Source: Agarivorans gilvus (GTDB lineage: Bacteria > Pseudomonadota > Gammaproteobacteria > Enterobacterales > Celerinatantimonadaceae). From it: a stretch of DNA of 64,000 nucleotides. The stretch lies in assembly GCF_001420915.1 (NCBI RefSeq), contig NZ_CP013021.1, forward strand, positions 1,946,001 to 2,010,000. Direction: 5' to 3'. Position numbers and translations under genes: made by a program. Positions 1-8,356 of the stretch are shown in pieces (position 1 is the first letter of the stretch; every line of letters starts with the position of its first letter). Under the pieces are notes generated by a model. That model saw nothing but the letters and a program-made list of their open reading frames with translations, was not told the DNA's origin and ran no database searches.

Positions 1-3000
1 AAACCCGCCACTGGCGAGCTACTGCTGAAGCGCCAATGAGAAAAATCGTTGTTTACTGCAAATTTATCGTGAGAATAGTTAGTGGTAATCTGATTACTTA
101 GGCTATGAGCCTGCAAGGTCCAAGCGACTTGCTGTTCAAACTGACCGATATAGCTAAAATTGGCTGCGACGCAGGTCGGTGTAATGCTGGCCGAGCTCAG
201 TTCAAAATGGTGAGGATAAAACATACCTACCTGCTGATTAGCCGCAGCCACCGCATAATCGGCCAAGTTATAAGCCAAATAGCGAGTCACCATCCCCTGA
301 TAGAAAATGCTACCTACTTGGTGCCAAGCATTATCTTTCACCGCCAGCACGCCATCTGCTTGGGCGACATCGGCATCGAGCACACCGCCAACAAAGTCGC
401 CTAGTTCACCGCCAACCAAAGAACTGGGAGTCGCCAAACTAGCGCCAATATCTAGCTGTTCAGCTTGAGTCTTAAAGTTAAGGGCATTACAGCTGGTGCC
501 AGCTTGATTGCAGTTGGCAATCTTAGCCACCAGCTCGGCACTAAACAGGGTACCGGCTCGGACAAAAGGCGTATTTTCTGGGTCACTTGGGATGGAGTGT
601 CCATCTTCATTAAGAATATTTTGCCAGGCAAAACGGTCGGGAATAAAGTCGCCGGTTTCGCTTCCTCTTAGGGTAATCGTTTGGCCATCTTGCTGCGAGC
701 CTGCTTCGTCCCAGAAGTTAATGTTTAAACGCCCCACATCGGGATAACGCATATCAATTAGAGCTTCACCGGCAGTAAATTGGCTGTTTAGTGTTGTACG
801 GCTATCATAGGAGCCAGCTACATCGACAAAGTTATCATCACTATTTTGAGCCTGTAATTGGCGTGAGCCAGTCGTTGGCTCTAGATAATCGGTCCATAAG
901 CTGAGCGCTTTTAGCCCCTGATAATTTTCAATTTTAGCGCAACCTGGCCCACCATTTGGGTCTTTACCCACGGCGGTGAGCAGCAATTGAAACTCACTAT
1001 TGGCCTTATGCGGATTAGCTCTTGCTTCACCAGTACTGGTTCCTAGGAGCTGGGATTGAAAACCGTAAGCGGCAAAGTTCACTACAGCAGTAGCTGTAAT
1101 GGCACCATCACTTACCGTTAAAGTCACATCTCCGGTTAATGGATGCAGCAAACCCAGTCTCACCTCGCCCTGATCGGCGGTGACAAACTGGTAACTCGCC
1201 TGCCCGTTATCCACTCCCGCCTGCAAATCACCTTGCCCATCACCTGTGGACCAGCTACCGCGGTTAGTCGAGGTGCTAAGAGAGACCGTACCTTGAAAAC
1301 TTTGATCTAAGTCGTCATTAAGTGTAGCCCGAATCACCACCTCATGCACATCGCAAGTTAAGCCAAAAGGCGCAGCGCTAATAACTAAGCCAGGGGAAGG
1401 CTGCGCCGTATTACTAGCAAAAGCCATAAAACTATAGTCTTCTGCTACATGAGCTCGCTCGCCATCGCCGTACTGATCTTCTTCGGTAATCATCGAAAAA
1501 TTGGCCGCATGGTGCTGACAGCGCCGTAGCCAACCACCATTATCGCCGCGACGCTCATTTTTACTGGCTACCATGATGGGAGGGCTAGCAAATAAATCGT
1601 TTTGATAGTGGGTGAGATAGTTACAAGTCTGCGCGGGAGATAAAGTACGATCGCCTTGTGAGTGAGTTGTTGAACGACCAAATTGATAATTCACTTGCTG
1701 GTTATTTACGCTAATACTGCCCACCGCGGGCTCTGTCGCCAAATAAGCAATGGTCTCGTCGGCTAATTCATAATAAGGAATCGCGTTATTATCTCCCAGG
1801 CACTGATCGCGCATCCACGGCCACTCCCAGTACCAATACCAAGTATGTACCTCACTATTCTCTAGCGCTAAACCGATGCCCGAATCACCACCATTAAATA
1901 CCGACGTGGTGGTTAACCAACATTGATTATTGCGACTCTGTTGCTGATGCAGCACCACCGACAAATTACTGGGAATGCCAAGATTAACGTAACTTGAATT
2001 ATTAAAAGGCAAAGCGGTATTAGAGCTCACCGTACCGGCTTGCAATGGAGTGCCATCTTGTAGGGTAAATTCCCCTTCATTTACCGCAATCCAGTCAATC
2101 GCTAAATTGTTTTCGGACGAGAGAATATTCTCTGGTGGCTCTTCTCTGGACCAGCTAAAGCCAGTCCACTGACCACTAGCATTCTGCAATACCGTGTTAA
2201 CAAAGACATAATTTGGTCCTTCATTATTGGGATGTACAGGGTCAATTGGCGTCATCAAAAAGACTAAAGGCTTAGTGGTGTAGGGCTGCTCGAAACTAAC
2301 AATGCCACCGTTCTGCTGCGCCCCAGTGGAGCCAAACTGCAAGTTTAAAGGCTCACGAACCTCCCCATCACATAGAGGAGCAAAGTCCACATCCTCTACA
2401 TCAGCGCCAATCACCTTGCTTTCATTCTGTATTTCAATATCTCCCAAGGCATGCAGCGCACCGGTCACTTGAGAGCGATATAAAGTAAGGATGTTACTTA
2501 AACTGTAACCAACAAATTGGCTGACCGATTCATTATCTAACTGGATATCGCCTTCGGCATAAATGGCCAGTTGACTTGGCTCTCCCGAGACATTGAGACT
2601 CGACTGATATTTAGCGTTAAAGCGACCACCAACAAATATTTTAACGGTTCCGTCACCAACAACGCGCAATTCACTTTGGGTGTCTAAATTTACATCACCG
2701 GCCACCCAATAGGTCCCCGCCGGCAAGACCAGCGTAGCACGATAACCAAGACTCAGTTGGTCTATAAAGTACTCATCTCGACTATTTGAAAAGGTCAGGG
2801 TGGCTTCGCTGCTAGCACTCACCGAGCCAAAATTGTCAGTATTATAATCGCCTTCTCCAAGGGTCGCGCTCTGCCTCCAGTTGAGCGCGACATTTAGACC
2901 ATTCGCTTTGCTCTCTATATTCAGCAAATTCCCTGCCTCCGCTAAGCGATGGCTAGAGCTACAATACTGATCATAATCTGGGCAGGTGTAGCGATCCGAA

Positions 3001-3203
3001 TTATTATTCACATGCCTAATATTTAGCAGCCCCTCAGCAGAACCATAGATCTGAGCCCACCAGCCAATGGCCAGCTGACTAGAAGCATTTGAAGAAGAAA
3101 TCACCGTAGGGAAAACCGCGCTGCACTCAACAGCACCTACAGCTTGAGGCCCGATGACAAACAGCAACAACATCAAGCGCAGCAACAATGAGCAACGATT
3201 CAT
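1..3203 (-). CDS. mshQ: MshQ, MSHA pilus-associated protein (3' end outside window)
   Basis: The minus-strand frame is open from an ATG at 3203 to the window edge, so at least 1067 residues are visible and the C-terminus is missing. The N-terminus is a signal peptide with a leucine-rich core (MNRCSLLLRLMLLLFVIG). The body is polar and beta-rich, with an early segment resembling a polymer-forming or autotransporter-like fold. The later part (read from about position 1000 leftward) looks like the DUF6701 domain typical of MshQ. The ATG overlaps the mshP stop (ATGA), so the two are translationally coupled. MshQ is the last gene of MSHA loci and is thought to be a large exported, possibly tip or adhesin component; its exact role is not established. 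No frameshift is visible in this part. Confidence 0.85.
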   Translation of the reverse strand, partial: MNRCSLLLRLMLLLFVIGPQAVGAVECSAVFPTVISSSNASSQLAIGWWAQIYGSAEGLLNIRHVNNNSDRYTCPDYDQYCSSSHRLAEAGNLLNIESKANGLNVALNWRQSATLGEGDYNTDNFGSVSASSEATLTFSNSRDEYFIDQLSLGYRATLVLPAGTYWVAGDVNLDTQSELRVVGDGTVKIFVGGRFNAKYQSSLNVSGEPSQLAIYAEGDIQLDNESVSQFVGYSLSNILTLYRSQVTGALHALGDIEIQNESKVIGADVEDVDFAPLCDGEVREPLNLQFGSTGAQQNGGIVSFEQPYTTKPLVFLMTPIDPVHPNNEGPNYVFVNTVLQNASGQWTGFSWSREEPPENILSSENNLAIDWIAVNEGEFTLQDGTPLQAGTVSSNTALPFNNSSYVNLGIPSNLSVVLHQQQSRNNQCWLTTTSVFNGGDSGIGLALENSEVHTWYWYWEWPWMRDQCLGDNNAIPYYELADETIAYLATEPAVGSISVNNQQVNYQFGRSTTHSQGDRTLSPAQTCNYLTHYQNDLFASPPIMVASKNERRGDNGGWLRRCQHHAANFSMITEEDQYGDGERAHVAEDYSFMAFASNTAQPSPGLVISAAPFGLTCDVHEVVIRATLNDDLDQSFQGTVSLSTSTNRGSWSTGDGQGDLQAGVDNGQASYQFVTADQGEVRLGLLHPLTGDVTLTVSDGAITATAVVNFAAYGFQSQLLGTSTGEARANPHKANSEFQLLLTAVGKDPNGGPGCAKIENYQGLKALSLWTDYLEPTTGSRQLQAQNSDDNFVDVAGSYDSRTTLNSQFTAGEALIDMRYPDVGRLNINFWDEAGSQQDGQTITLRGSETGDFIPDRFAWQNILNEDGHSIPSDPENTPFVRAGTLFSAELVAKIANCNQAGTSCNALNFKTQAEQLDIGASLATPSSLVGGELGDFVGGVLDADVAQADGVLAVKDNAWHQVGSIFYQGMVTRYLAYNLADYAVAAANQQVGMFYPHHFELSSASITPTCVAANFSYIGQFEQQVAWTLQAHSLSNQITTNYSHDKFAVNNDFSHWRFSSSSPVAG

Positions 3204-3637
3204 AATACCGTCCTCGCCTGAACCACTTGCTGGCGCTGCACTCTGACTTCCCCTTCCCCACATTCGGCCACGGCGTCTAAGTCATAAAAACGCGCTGCTA
3301 ATTGTAAAACATCACGCTGCTGACAACTTAACTTAACCTTACAAGTGGCAAAACCGGGACCAGCTAAAGCAGGCGCTTCAACCACATCATCACAACTCAT
3401 AGCTAAGGGGCTAGCCGGGTTGAGTGGAAACAGAGAAAACAAGGCTTGTTCTAGAGCCGAACTGGCGGCTAATTCGGCTCGCGCGCCCAAGACCTCCCAA
3501 GCCGCATTGCGAGAGCTATCTCTTAAGATAGTGGTTAAGCCCGCAGTGAGCAGAGCCATCACCACAATAACAAAAATGGCCACCAGCAAAGCGCTGCCGC
3601 TTTGCCGTCTAGGGTTGATTAGGAACGACGATATCAT
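3200..3637 (-). CDS. mshP: MshP, MSHA pilus biogenesis minor pilin-like protein
   Basis: 145 residues. A short basic N-terminus (NPRRQSGSALLVAIFVIV) leads directly into one hydrophobic helix. This is the PilX/MshP pattern: a pilin-like N-terminus without the classical GFTLIE sequence but with a G-S-A-L-L junction. Four cysteines lie in the C-terminal half and could form disulfides in the periplasm. It overlaps the 3' end of mshO by 29 bases and its stop overlaps the mshQ start. The assignment rests on N-terminal type, size and position between mshO and mshQ. MshP homologues are minor pilins that probably join the initiating or tip complex of the pilus. Confidence 0.85.
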   Translation of the reverse strand: MISSFLINPRRQSGSALLVAIFVIVVMALLTAGLTTILRDSSRNAAWEVLGARAELAASSALEQALFSLFPLNPASPLAMSCDDVVEAPALAGPGFATCKVKLSCQQRDVLQLAARFYDLDAVAECGEGEVRVQRQQVVQARTVL

Positions 3638-4415
3638 GCTGAAATTCCACCACTTCGTTATTTTCAGTAAAGCTAAAGGCCAACTTTACCAAACCATTAC
3701 GGCTTAAACTGGCATCTAGCACCTGAAAGGGAGGTAAAACCGCACGCGGATCTAAACGGTTTGCCATTAATACACCTTGCAAACTATTTGCCGGTTGGTA
3801 GCGCCTTAACTCTGAGCCTGCCACGCAATAGCGTACCGCTTCACTGATCAAGTAGAGCCGCTGAGCAGGCGAGGCACTGCGAAAACTCACCGCAGAATCA
3901 AAACTTAAGGTAGATAAACCGCTGCTGGAATCGGCGCTTAAACTATTCACCGCGGCGACCTTGTTCGCCCCTTCGTTGATTAGGCCGTTGGCAGACACCA
4001 CCTCATCACTGTTTAATACGTAAACCGCCGCCCAAACATTAGCGCTTCCGGGAACCTCCGGCTGACCGCTCCAGCTGACGATCGCGGCACTGGCAGCGGA
4101 ACGTGGTGTTAGCGGCAAATCAACATAGCTATGGCTAGATAAAGTCGGCACAAAAGTTAAGCACTCGCCAAGGCGTGCTATACCATCGACCCGCGCGCTA
4201 TTCGGCAGGCTATTCTGCAATTCTCGGCTCAGCCGTTGAATAGCAAAACGCGCCTCACCCAGCAAGACCTGACGTTCGGCTCCGTCGCGATAGATTAAGC
4301 TGCCGGTACGAATGAAGTCGGTAGTAGCAAGCGCCAATATACCCAGCAACACCATGGTGATAACCAACTCGATTAAGGTGAAACCGCCCCGCTTACCCAT
4401 TAGCTCCAGCTTCAT
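3609..4415 (-). CDS. mshO: MshO, MSHA minor pilin
   Basis: Type IV prepilin with a short basic leader and a GGFTLIELVITM cleavage/helix motif near residue 10. A soluble domain of about 230 residues with two cysteines follows (near ECLTF and RYCVAG). I place the start at the ATG at 4413-4415, which overlaps the mshD stop (TAATG) and has GGTGGA seven bases upstream; a GTG at 4427 is an alternative. MshO is larger than the other minor pilins, as usual for the PilW/PulJ-like member of the tip complex. It is processed by the prepilin peptidase PilD, which is not encoded here. Confidence 0.9.
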   Translation of the reverse strand: MKLELMGKRGGFTLIELVITMVLLGILALATTDFIRTGSLIYRDGAERQVLLGEARFAIQRLSRELQNSLPNSARVDGIARLGECLTFVPTLSSHSYVDLPLTPRSAASAAIVSWSGQPEVPGSANVWAAVYVLNSDEVVSANGLINEGANKVAAVNSLSADSSSGLSTLSFDSAVSFRSASPAQRLYLISEAVRYCVAGSELRRYQPANSLQGVLMANRLDPRAVLPPFQVLDASLSRNGLVKLAFSFTENNEVVEFQHDIVVPNQP

Positions 4416-4951
4416 TAGTAATTCCACCGATAAGCGCTAAAGGCATATTCGACACCATCGGGCGCTTGTATCCATAAGTCGATGCGTTTGGCTTGATTAA
4501 TCCCATATTCCGAACTATCAATGGCCACCCTATAACGATAGTTACGGTAATCTTGGCTTAAATCCACTCCCATACTGTCACTAATCGCCAGAAACGAGCC
4601 GGCGGTGTCGTAATCATCCACATCGTTGTAGTTTTGCCTTAGCTCCGTCGCCGCATCAGGACCGTAGTCGCTAGCGGGGGTACAGGAAGTAGCTTGGCCA
4701 TTGGGCTTAAGCTCGCTGCAACGCCATAAGCCCCCGCCCGTATGATCGGACTGCTCATCAAAGGACTTAGACAAGATTTCATTCATCAAACTCGAACCGA
4801 GCTCGGCCGCGCGAAATTGATAAACTGGCTCTATGCTTCGCCGCGCTTGCGGCACTAAAAAGGAGCTAATCACCACCAAGGCAATCGCCACCACCACAAT
4901 GCCAACAATCAGTTCGATTAAAGTAAAACCAGCAGCGAGTTTAGGGCGCAT
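4415..4951 (-). CDS. mshD: MshD, MSHA minor pilin
   Basis: 178-residue prepilin: leader MRPKLAA, then GFTLIELIVGIVVVAIALVV as methylation/cleavage site and hydrophobic helix. The soluble domain has a cysteine pair (WRCSEL...ATSCTP). Order and size match MshD of Vibrio and Shewanella MSHA loci. It overlaps the end of mshC by 11 bases and abuts mshO. Its expected role is as a minor pilin in the initiation complex at the inner membrane and pilus tip. Confidence 0.9.
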   Translation of the reverse strand: MRPKLAAGFTLIELIVGIVVVAIALVVISSFLVPQARRSIEPVYQFRAAELGSSLMNEILSKSFDEQSDHTGGGLWRCSELKPNGQATSCTPASDYGPDAATELRQNYNDVDDYDTAGSFLAISDSMGVDLSQDYRNYRYRVAIDSSEYGINQAKRIDLWIQAPDGVEYAFSAYRWNY

Positions 4952-5411
4952 GAATATAGCCCTCGCTCTCGATGATTATCTGTCTGCTTTCCTGCCCTGC
5001 TAAATTAATCACACAGGGAAAGGCACTGCATAAACTGGATTCAGCCAAACGCACTCGGCCAAGACCATCAAAATAAACCCGACCTTGGCTCACTTGAATA
5101 TCACTAAAAACAACTGGCTCTAGAAGATCTGCCGCACTGATACAGGTATTAGCGGAATCTATCCGCCCAGAATAATAACGGTTTGTTTCAATCGCCAAGA
5201 AAAAGCAGTCTTGATAATGATTCATCGCCTGAGTTTGCACCAATTGTAAACGGCTTAACAGCTGGGCTTGTAGGCTAGCTTCAGCAAAGCCGCCACGAAA
5301 AAACTTAGGAGCCACCGTCACTGCCAGAATGGCGATAAGGATGAGGGTAATCACCAGCTCGATGAGAGTGAAGCCGGAGTGTTGAGGGTAAGGTTTGCTT
5401 AAAGAAGCCAA
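4941..5411 (-). CDS. mshC: MshC, MSHA minor pilin
   Basis: 156-residue prepilin with the motif GFTLIELVITLILIAILAVT after a 12-residue leader. The GspH/MshC-like soluble domain has four cysteines, including a CSAFPC pair near the C-terminus. It is the first minor pilin gene after the major pilin and lies downstream of a strong hairpin (5430-5451), so its mRNA level is probably lower than that of mshA. It overlaps mshD by 11 bases. Confidence 0.88.
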   Translation of the reverse strand: MASLSKPYPQHSGFTLIELVITLILIAILAVTVAPKFFRGGFAEASLQAQLLSRLQLVQTQAMNHYQDCFFLAIETNRYYSGRIDSANTCISAADLLEPVVFSDIQVSQGRVYFDGLGRVRLAESSLCSAFPCVINLAGQESRQIIIESEGYIHAP

Positions 5412-5429
5412 GTGGGGAAACTGGAGATA

Positions 5430-5451
5430 AAGGCTAGCCGTAGCTAGCCTT
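5430..5451 (-). terminator. Hairpin between mshA and mshC (attenuator or partial terminator)
   Basis: On the minus strand a perfect 9-bp stem (AAGGCTAGC / GCTAGCCTT) closes a UACG tetraloop on a C-G pair and is followed by TTTATC. It lies a few bases after the mshA stop. Such a hairpin can end part of the transcription or shield the mshA 3' end from nucleases. Either would give an excess of major pilin over minor pilins. The stem is seen; the function is inferred. Confidence 0.65.
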
Positions 5452-5459
5452 AAACTGAA

Positions 5460-5927
5460 TTAACAGCCGGTTACAACTGATACAATTTGCGCAGAAGCCG
5501 AGCTGGTCGCAATTGTATATTGCACTTCACAAGCGCCTGAAGCGGGTGTGAAATTAGCTGGTGCTAGAGTAATCGGTGAACCAGAGGCAGAAACTGTCCA
5601 TTCTTCTGTACTAATGTCCAACCAACCAGCGAGCTGAGTTGCTCCAAAAGCATCCGTATTGGGGTAACCAAAGGTAGTTGATACACTAGTACCATTAGCA
5701 CCGGAGACATCACCCGATGAAGCTTCAATACCGGCAATAGCTGCCTTACTATAAATAAGATTCGCTCCGCCCTTCACTGCCGCTTCTAAACCTTTCACTG
5801 TTGATTCACGAGCATCACCTTGTAAGTTCAAAAATTTAGGCGCAGCAGTTACCGCCAAAATGCCTAAAATGATGATCACAATCACCAGCTCAATCAGAGT
5901 AAAACCTTGCTGTTTTGTTACTTTCAT
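5460..5927 (-). CDS. mshA: MshA, MSHA major pilin
   Basis: 155-residue prepilin. The seven-residue basic leader MKVTKQQ is followed by GFTLIELVIVIIILGILAVT and the APKFLNLQGDARE segment typical of MshA. Two cysteines near the C-terminus (GACEVQY and the terminal TGC) can form the D-loop disulfide of type IVa pilins. It is cleaved and N-methylated by the prepilin peptidase and polymerised into the pilus that serves surface and chitin attachment in vibrios. It follows mshB by about 30 bases and is separated from mshC by a strong hairpin. Confidence 0.95.
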   Translation of the reverse strand: MKVTKQQGFTLIELVIVIIILGILAVTAAPKFLNLQGDARESTVKGLEAAVKGGANLIYSKAAIAGIEASSGDVSGANGTSVSTTFGYPNTDAFGATQLAGWLDISTEEWTVSASGSPITLAPANFTPASGACEVQYTIATSSASAQIVSVVTGC

Positions 5928-5959
5928 TACTATTTCCTTAGAAATTGTTGTTTATATCG

Positions 5960-6619
5960 TTAATTGGGAATATTGGTAAACACCCGGCCGGAGGCCGGTT
6001 GATAAGTAAAATTGTTATAAGTATTTTCGCCGCTGCCAGGATTAAGGTAAGAACCATCACTATTCTTAGCCAAGGCATTTACCTGATAAAATACGCAACG
6101 CGTCGCTTCCGCTGCGCCGCTAACCGTAGCATAATACTTGTAGTAGTCTCCTTGCGAACTCACCGCAGAAAAATCGTCGCTGGCACGCGCCGGATTTTGT
6201 AAAATAGCGTCCCACACCTTAAGGCACTTAGCCCCAGTTAAGCTGCCTGGATCAACATCTTCATCATCACTGCTCATGGGATAGCCCGGAGCCACGCTGC
6301 CATTGGCCAATTGGGCGGCACTAGGCGTAGTTAAATAGACTTTCTGCGCGTCATAAATAACGGAGTTTTTACCATTTTCACTAGGACGCCCTTCCGCTTC
6401 CCATTGCGCTCGCGCTAGCGAAACGCCAGTAGCGAAACCACCGGCCACACCTTCTAGGCTAGCCACTTTAGCTTCATCGGTCACGTCAAGAAAACGCGGT
6501 AAAGCGGTAACAGCTAAAATTCCCAACACCACGATCACGATAACCAATTCAATTAGCGAGAATCCTGAATGTGGATGCATTCTTGGTACGCTTGAAGAAA
6601 TCTCTCTCACCTTTTGCAT
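5960..6619 (-). CDS. mshB: MshB, MSHA pilin-like protein
   Basis: Prepilin of up to 219 residues with GFSLIELVIVIVVLGILAVT. The annotated ATG gives an 18-residue leader; an internal ATG 13 codons later (MHPHSG) would give the more usual five-residue leader, so the start is uncertain. The domain after the helix (LPRFLDVTDEAK) resembles MshA but is longer, and two cysteines are present (GAKCLK, TRCVFY). The position upstream of mshA is conserved in MSHA loci. Confidence 0.9.
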   Translation of the reverse strand: MQKVREISSSVPRMHPHSGFSLIELVIVIVVLGILAVTALPRFLDVTDEAKVASLEGVAGGFATGVSLARAQWEAEGRPSENGKNSVIYDAQKVYLTTPSAAQLANGSVAPGYPMSSDDEDVDPGSLTGAKCLKVWDAILQNPARASDDFSAVSSQGDYYKYYATVSGAAEATRCVFYQVNALAKNSDGSYLNPGSGENTYNNFTYQPASGRVFTNIPN

Positions 6620-6634
6620 ACTCCTTTTTAAGCC

Positions 6635-7126
6635 TTACTGCACTTGCAATAATACTTGCCCTTGCTGAGCTCGATAAACCAGCGCCAGCGAATGTTTGAA
6701 GGTAAATTGGCACTCTTGCTGCGTATACTCTACCAAAGCGGCGGAGGGCTGCTGCAGCCAATCTAAGCCCATCATATCACGCCACAATAACAAGCAATCT
6801 TGACTTGAGTTCACTTTAGGCCAGCCTGCTTGATTCATTTGTAAGGTAATACTGTGAATGGAGCCAGTCCCTTCACTACGTTCACTTTCTTGCCAAAAGT
6901 TAACAGTCAGCTGCGTTGGTCGAAAACGCGCCAACCACAAACCATGAACTTGGGCTAAGCGGCTTACCCAAATTTGCTGGTACTCTTCTACAAGCTGTTG
7001 TTCTGCTTGATCAATTGTCCTAATAAAGCTTCTCAAAAGCAATAAGGTCAACAGCAAAACTATGCTAAAGCTCACAAGCTGAACAAAGCGCTTACGGTTA
7101 TCATCCAACAATTTTTGTTGGTTCAA
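6635..7126 (-). CDS. mshF: MshF, MSHA biogenesis protein
   Basis: 163 residues with a short basic N-terminus, one transmembrane helix at about residues 15-32 (FSIVLLLTLLLLRSF) and a periplasmic domain with two cysteines. It lies between mshG and mshB, the standard place of mshF, and its start touches the stop of mshG. The family has no defined biochemical role; a bitopic inner-membrane accessory of the pilus machine is the likely position. Confidence 0.85.
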   Translation of the reverse strand: MNQQKLLDDNRKRFVQLVSFSIVLLLTLLLLRSFIRTIDQAEQQLVEEYQQIWVSRLAQVHGLWLARFRPTQLTVNFWQESERSEGTGSIHSITLQMNQAGWPKVNSSQDCLLLWRDMMGLDWLQQPSAALVEYTQQECQFTFKHSLALVYRAQQGQVLLQVQ

Positions 7127-8356
7127 CTAAGACCCCCTCACCGCGCGCATCATATCCCACATTGGAGTGAAGATACCTAAGGCGAGGATCAATACCATGA
7201 TGGCCACTACCGCGATCAAAACAGGTTCAATACGCGCCGTTAAACTTTTCAGATCGTAATCCACTTCACGCTCATAAAACTCGGCAGCTTCATTCAATAA
7301 CTCGTCGACTTGACCGGTTTCTTCACCCACTGCGATCATCTGTAATACTAAGGGAGTAAATAACTCACTGGCCACAGCGTTGCGCAGCAGACTCTCACCA
7401 CGTTCAATACCACGACGCATCTCAACAATACGCTGTGCCATATAAGCATTATCAACCGCTCCGGCTACTAACGATAGCGCTTGGTTTAATGGCACACCTG
7501 CGGCCACCATCATGGAAAAACTTCTCGAGAAACGAGCCAACAATGAACGCTCAATGACCGAGCCAACGATGGGCAAACGCAAGCGGGTTTTATCCCATGA
7601 CAGGCGCCCCTTAGGAGTTGCCAAATACCAACGAACAGCCACTATAGCGACAATGACTATAAGTAATAACAGCGGCCAATAATGAACAAAAAAGTAGGAG
7701 GTACCAATTAAAATACGGGTTGCCAAAGGCAATTCGACATTGAAGCGGCCAAAGATCTCAGCAAATTGAGGGATCACTAAAATGTTCAGAATCACCATCG
7801 CGATCACGATCGCAACCATCACAAAGGTAGGATAACGCATCGCGGTTTTAATTCGCTTACGGGTATCCATTTCTAGTTCAAGATATTGAGATAGCTGTAA
7901 AAATGCTTGCTCAAGACGACCAGTGTTTTCACCCACATGCACAATACTCACAAATAGCTGAGAGAATACCTTGGGATAATCTGACATGGCCGTAGAGAGG
8001 GTTCGCCCACTGCCTAAGGCCTCGGATACGCCAGTTAAGGCGCGTTGTAACAATTTGCTATGCGCCGATTCGGCTAAACCGTTAATAGCTCGCATGATGG
8101 GGATCCCCGCTTTGGTCAGCGAGTACATTTGACGAGTAAACACCACCAACTCATCGAGCTTAATATTACCTTGCCATAATTGGCTAAGCTCTATCGAACC
8201 CAGTCCTGCATTACCCGACTTGGCTTCGCTGATTTTAATCGGGGTTAAACCGCGCCGTAACAAGTTCTCTGCCGCAGCGTTAACCGTAGCGGCCTCAATG
8301 TCACCGCTGACTAAACGGCCATTAGCATCGCGGACTTGATAGCGAAACACAGCCAT
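7127..8356 (-). CDS. mshG: MshG, inner-membrane platform protein of the MSHA pilus machine
   Basis: 409 residues, the usual length for the GspF/PilC family. Two T2SF domains are visible: one at about 68-190 (VVFTRQMYSLTKAGIPI, then VHVGENTGRLEQAF) and one at about 270-390 (FSRSFSMMVAAGVPL, then IAVGEETGQVDELL). Each is followed by hydrophobic membrane segments. It anchors the pilus in the inner membrane and couples it to the ATPase MshE, whose stop overlaps the first base of its start. Confidence 0.95.
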   Translation of the reverse strand: MAVFRYQVRDANGRLVSGDIEAATVNAAAENLLRRGLTPIKISEAKSGNAGLGSIELSQLWQGNIKLDELVVFTRQMYSLTKAGIPIMRAINGLAESAHSKLLQRALTGVSEALGSGRTLSTAMSDYPKVFSQLFVSIVHVGENTGRLEQAFLQLSQYLELEMDTRKRIKTAMRYPTFVMVAIVIAMVILNILVIPQFAEIFGRFNVELPLATRILIGTSYFFVHYWPLLLLIVIVAIVAVRWYLATPKGRLSWDKTRLRLPIVGSVIERSLLARFSRSFSMMVAAGVPLNQALSLVAGAVDNAYMAQRIVEMRRGIERGESLLRNAVASELFTPLVLQMIAVGEETGQVDELLNEAAEFYEREVDYDLKSLTARIEPVLIAVVAIMVLILALGIFTPMWDMMRAVRGS